A stretch of DNA of 64,000 bases, from positions 1 through 64,000 of the forward strand of contig JBAOHC010000003.1 of NCBI GenBank assembly GCA_037046735.1. The letters run 5' to 3'. The stretch is from JADKAV01 sp037046735 (lineage in GTDB: Bacteria > Actinomycetota > Actinomycetes > S36-B12 > UBA10799). How positions within the stretch are numbered: the stretch's first letter is position 1; the number at the start of each line of letters is the position of its first letter. The notes under the pieces are model-generated. The model was not told the DNA's origin and searched no databases. It saw only the letters and a list, made by a program, of their open reading frames with translations. A program made the position numbers and the translations under genes. This document shows positions 61,307 through 64,000 of the stretch, piece after piece.

Positions 61307-63156
61307 TGGAGCGCAAGGCACTCATCCGGGTCGTGGTTTGCGGCTCTGTGGACGACGGAAAGAGCACGCTGCTCGGGCGGTTGCTCGCCGAGACTGGCTC
61401 CATCCCTGAGGACCAGCTCGAGGCGGCACGGTTCACCCGCCGCCCCGGGTCCACCATTCCTTTGGGCGAGGTGGACTACTCCCTGGTCACCGACGGCCTC
61501 GAGGCTGAGCGGGAGCAGGGCATCACCATCGACGTGGCCTACCGCCACCTGATCCTGCCCAGCCGGCGACGGGCTATCCTGGCTGACGCCCCGGGTCATG
61601 AGCAGTACACCCGCAACATGGCGGTCGCGGCCTCAACCGCCGACGTCGCCATCCTGCTGATCGACGCGATGCGCGGGACGAAGCGGCAGACCCATCGTCA
61701 CTTGACCGTGTGCGGCCTCATGGGCGTCAAGCACGTCGTCCTTGCCGTGAACAAGCTGGACGGGGTCGCCTACGACCGGCGCATCTACGACGAGTTGGTC
61801 GCCGAGGTGTCCGACACCGCTCACCGGATGGAGATCAAGAGCGTCATTCCCGTGCCGGTGTCCGCGCTGGTCGGGGACAACGTGTTGGGTCATTCGCCCA
61901 ACACACCGTGGTACAGCGGCCCAACGCTGCTCGACGCGTTGGATGCGGCGACCATCGACGAGGATTCCAGCGGCGAGGTGCGCCTGCCGGTGCAGACCAT
62001 CATCCGCGGTAAGGACTTCCGCGGGTACGGCGGTTTGGTCGCGCAGGGTGCTGTGCGCAAGGGGCAGCGGATCACCGTCGCCCAGTCCGGTCAGCAGGCC
62101 ACGATCAAGGCCCTGCACTGGCTGGACGGCACGACCCCGAGCGCTCCGGAGCAGGTCATCCCGGGTGAGTCGGTGACCATCGAGCTCGACAAAGACATCG
62201 ACATCGCCCGCGCTGATCTGTTGGTGACAGGCGAACCACCGCAACTTGCCGACCGGTTTGCCGCGGACATCGTCTGGATGAGTGACCAGCAGTTGGCGCA
62301 TGGCCGCTCATACACGCTGCGTTGTGGACCCCTGGAGGTGCCTGCGACGGTCACCAACGTGCGTCATCGCCTGGATGTGACCAACGGCAACACGATGGCG
62401 GCTCGGATCCTCGAGATCAACGACGTCGGCCGGGTGGAGATCGCAACCTCCCGACCGATCGTCCTGGAGTCCTACACGTCCTCTCGCGAGACCGGCGGCT
62501 TCATCCTGGTCGACCGCCTCACGGGGGAGACACTCGCGGCGGGTCTGACCCGGTTCGCCTTACGTCGCGCCACAAACGTGGTGCCCCACCACTTCGAGGT
62601 GGACAGGCAGGCCCGGCAGATCCTCAACGGGCACCCGGCCAAGGTGCTGTGGCTGACTGGATTCTCCGGGTCGGGTAAGTCGACCATCGCCGATGGCGTC
62701 GAACGCAAACTGCATTCCCTCGGGGTGCGCTCCTTCGTGCTTGACGGCGACAACCTCCGCAGTGGACTGAACAAGGATCTCGGCTTCACCCCCGAGGATC
62801 GCGCGGAGAACGTCCGGCGGGTCGCCGAAGTGGCCCGCATGATGTACGAGGGGGGTCTGGTCGTCATTGTCGCGCTCGTCTCCCCGTTCCGGGCGGACCG
62901 GCAGACGGCCCGCTCACTGTTCGATGCAGGGGACTTCATCGAGGCTTGGGTGGACACGCCGATTGAGGTTGCCATGGAACGTGACACGAAGGGGCTGTAC
63001 GCCAAGTCGAAGGCCGGCTCGCTGCCCAACCTCACCGGCGTGGGCCAGCAGTATGAGAGCCCGGAGACCGCCGAGTTGCACCTGTCGGGAGTCGAGCCTG
63101 TGGAGGCAAACGTCGCTAAAGTGATCGAGACGTTGTTGCCTGGAGTGGACGTCTGA
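61306..63156 (+). CDS. cysNC: CysN-CysC fusion: sulfate adenylyltransferase GTPase plus APS kinase
   Basis: 616 residues. CysN part: G1 CGSVDDGKSTLLGRLL (residues 12-27), G3 LADAPGHEQYTRNM, G4 AVNKLDGV, then EF-Tu-like domains 2 and 3. CysC part from about residue 445: WLTGFSGSGKSTIADGVERKL (P-loop ~452-459), DGDNLRSGLNKDLGF, and DTPIEVAMERDTKGLYAKSKAG. The product turns sulfate to APS and then PAPS, using GTP to drive the first step. Fusion is common in actinobacteria. Start fixed by overlap with cysD. Confidence 0.97.
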   Translation: MERKALIRVVVCGSVDDGKSTLLGRLLAETGSIPEDQLEAARFTRRPGSTIPLGEVDYSLVTDGLEAEREQGITIDVAYRHLILPSRRRAILADAPGHEQYTRNMAVAASTADVAILLIDAMRGTKRQTHRHLTVCGLMGVKHVVLAVNKLDGVAYDRRIYDELVAEVSDTAHRMEIKSVIPVPVSALVGDNVLGHSPNTPWYSGPTLLDALDAATIDEDSSGEVRLPVQTIIRGKDFRGYGGLVAQGAVRKGQRITVAQSGQQATIKALHWLDGTTPSAPEQVIPGESVTIELDKDIDIARADLLVTGEPPQLADRFAADIVWMSDQQLAHGRSYTLRCGPLEVPATVTNVRHRLDVTNGNTMAARILEINDVGRVEIATSRPIVLESYTSSRETGGFILVDRLTGETLAAGLTRFALRRATNVVPHHFEVDRQARQILNGHPAKVLWLTGFSGSGKSTIADGVERKLHSLGVRSFVLDGDNLRSGLNKDLGFTPEDRAENVRRVAEVARMMYEGGLVVIVALVSPFRADRQTARSLFDAGDFIEAWVDTPIEVAMERDTKGLYAKSKAGSLPNLTGVGQQYESPETAELHLSGVEPVEANVAKVIETLLPGVDV

Positions 63157-63178
63157 CCGCAGCAGGGAGGAGGGCGGT

Positions 63179-64000
63179 GTGGCACAAGCACTGTTCTCCC
63201 TAGATGCGCCTCGCCGGCTGACGACGGGGTCGAAGGTCTGGTACTCAGCGGCCATCGTGGTCTACTTCACCGTTGTCGCCCTGGCCGTGGCCTTCAGTGG
63301 CACCGCGTTGCCCAAGGTGCCAGCCGTCGCCTTGGCACACGCCTTGATCGGCGCCTATGTCAGTGCTGTGACAGCCCTGCTGGTCTTCAGCCATGCCAGG
63401 GCCACGGGTCGGCGTGGTTACCTGTGGATCGCCATGACGTTCCTGTACATGGCGGTGGTTCTTGTGGCATTCCCCCTGTTCTTTCAGGGTGCCCTTGTTC
63501 CCGGTGAGCGAATCCTTGGGAACTCCGAGAGTGCATTCTCGCTCTATTACGCCTGGCACGTGGCGTTTCCGGTGGGTTTGACCGTGGCGGCCTGGCTGCT
63601 GTACTCCGACCGCCGCAGTCATCGCCGCCCCAGTCTGACCGGCGTGCAGGTGTGGCGGGGTCTCTTGATCGTCGTCGTTGCACTGGTAGCCACCTGGTTG
63701 CTGACTGCGGCGCTGCCCCAGCTCTCTGTTCTCGATGAGAATGGCGTCAAGTTGCGGACGGGAGTCGCGCTTGACGCGGTAGCCGTCGCCCTCGCGATGG
63801 TCTTCTTCGGGGTCGCTGTCTTCACCGCCCGCACGGGTTCGGTGATCGGACGCTGGCTGGCTGGCATGGCCCTGCTGGCGCTCGGGGAGTCCGTCGTGAG
63901 TCTGAGCGCCCTGACCCGCTACAGCATGGGCTGGTACTTCAGCCGGCTGCTGTGGCTGGTGGTGGTGAGTGCGCTGCTGGTTGCGTTGATCTGGAACCTC
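63179..64000 (+). CDS. MASE4-type membrane sensor protein, N-terminal part
   Basis: The frame is open to the right edge (274 codons seen). GTG 63179 follows GGGAGGAGGGC. Eight hydrophobic segments; FSLYYAWHVAFPVGL and LLVFSHARATGRRGYLW are consistent with the MASE4 sensor domain, which is joined to GGDEF or histidine kinase domains beyond the window. It starts 22 bases after cysNC. Confidence 0.65.
   Translation, partial: MAQALFSLDAPRRLTTGSKVWYSAAIVVYFTVVALAVAFSGTALPKVPAVALAHALIGAYVSAVTALLVFSHARATGRRGYLWIAMTFLYMAVVLVAFPLFFQGALVPGERILGNSESAFSLYYAWHVAFPVGLTVAAWLLYSDRRSHRRPSLTGVQVWRGLLIVVVALVATWLLTAALPQLSVLDENGVKLRTGVALDAVAVALAMVFFGVAVFTARTGSVIGRWLAGMALLALGESVVSLSALTRYSMGWYFSRLLWLVVVSALLVALIWNL

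Noticed and set aside
1..64000. Prophage or integrative element
   Set aside because: No integrase, terminase, capsid or tail gene was seen; only two IS elements.

Overview
The window is mostly a high-GC actinobacterial chromosome. Two separate marks suggest this. The gene content includes an LCP-family wall protein, AftB-like membrane sugar transferases, CysD with fused CysN-CysC, a DUF222/HNH gene, an MprAB-like two-component pair and a DUF2786/TIGR04338 pair. In addition, at least ten genes start 6-7 nt after a TANNNT-like -10 box, the signature of leaderless mRNAs. The first ~4.76 kb is different. It carries a DMSO-reductase-family fragment, an SDR, a CDP-alcohol phosphatidyltransferase, a PhnD-like binding protein and a hybrid-type sensor kinase that look proteobacterial. 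It ends abruptly in the middle of the kinase ATPase domain, which looks more like a chimeric join than a natural border.

Layout. 1-4.76 kb: proteobacterial-looking block. 4.77-6.4 kb: a complete ISL3 element (25-bp ends, 8-bp target duplication CGTTTGTT) inserted inside a palindromic repeat that recurs five times in the window. 6.4-9.1 kb: ABC exporter (permease, two ATPases, the second broken by three indels). 9.1-19.2 kb: GH38 mannosidase, mscL, membrane protein plus PQQ-propeller protein (with an in-frame amber), then a tightly coupled operon of XRE-cupin regulator, B3/4 protein, PaiB-like protein and RhtA-like exporter. 19.3-23.9 kb: agmatine operon ptcA-permease-aguA-tetR behind a palindromic operator. 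24.3-35.2 kb: mixed single genes (ugd, HNH, lipase-like, GNAT, PucR-type regulator, acyl-CoA dehydrogenase, PrsW-like protease, SRPBCC, deacetylase).

35.2-41.0 kb is the most interesting region: tRNA-Gly(CCC) with a strong hairpin and short att-like copies of its 3' end, then a signalling cluster. That cluster has an H-NOX heme sensor with the canonical His102 and Tyr131/Ser133/Arg135, an adjoining histidine kinase-receiver protein with a degenerate ATPase domain, an OmpR-type regulator, and a convergent, overlapping hybrid kinase with receiver and Hpt domains. The H-NOX carries Leu where the O2-binding distal Tyr140 sits in other members, so it is predicted to sense NO.

41.0-49.7 kb: decayed IS3-like element followed by a visibly lower-GC block of four GT-C-type membrane glycosyltransferases and a DUF2304/GT2 pair, probably making or decorating a wall arabinan or lipoglycan. 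49.8-57.9 kb: DUF2804, a hydrolase-fold protein that has lost its nucleophile, agmatinase, PepSY-RR-HK operon, LCP protein, GH76. 57.9-64 kb: DUF2786/TIGR04338 pair, lipoprotein, dcd, sulfate activation genes cysD-cysNC and the start of a MASE4 membrane sensor.

Single-base indels break at least six genes; together with an 11-C run this suggests an imperfectly polished assembly, so 'pseudogene' calls here mean 'broken as read'.
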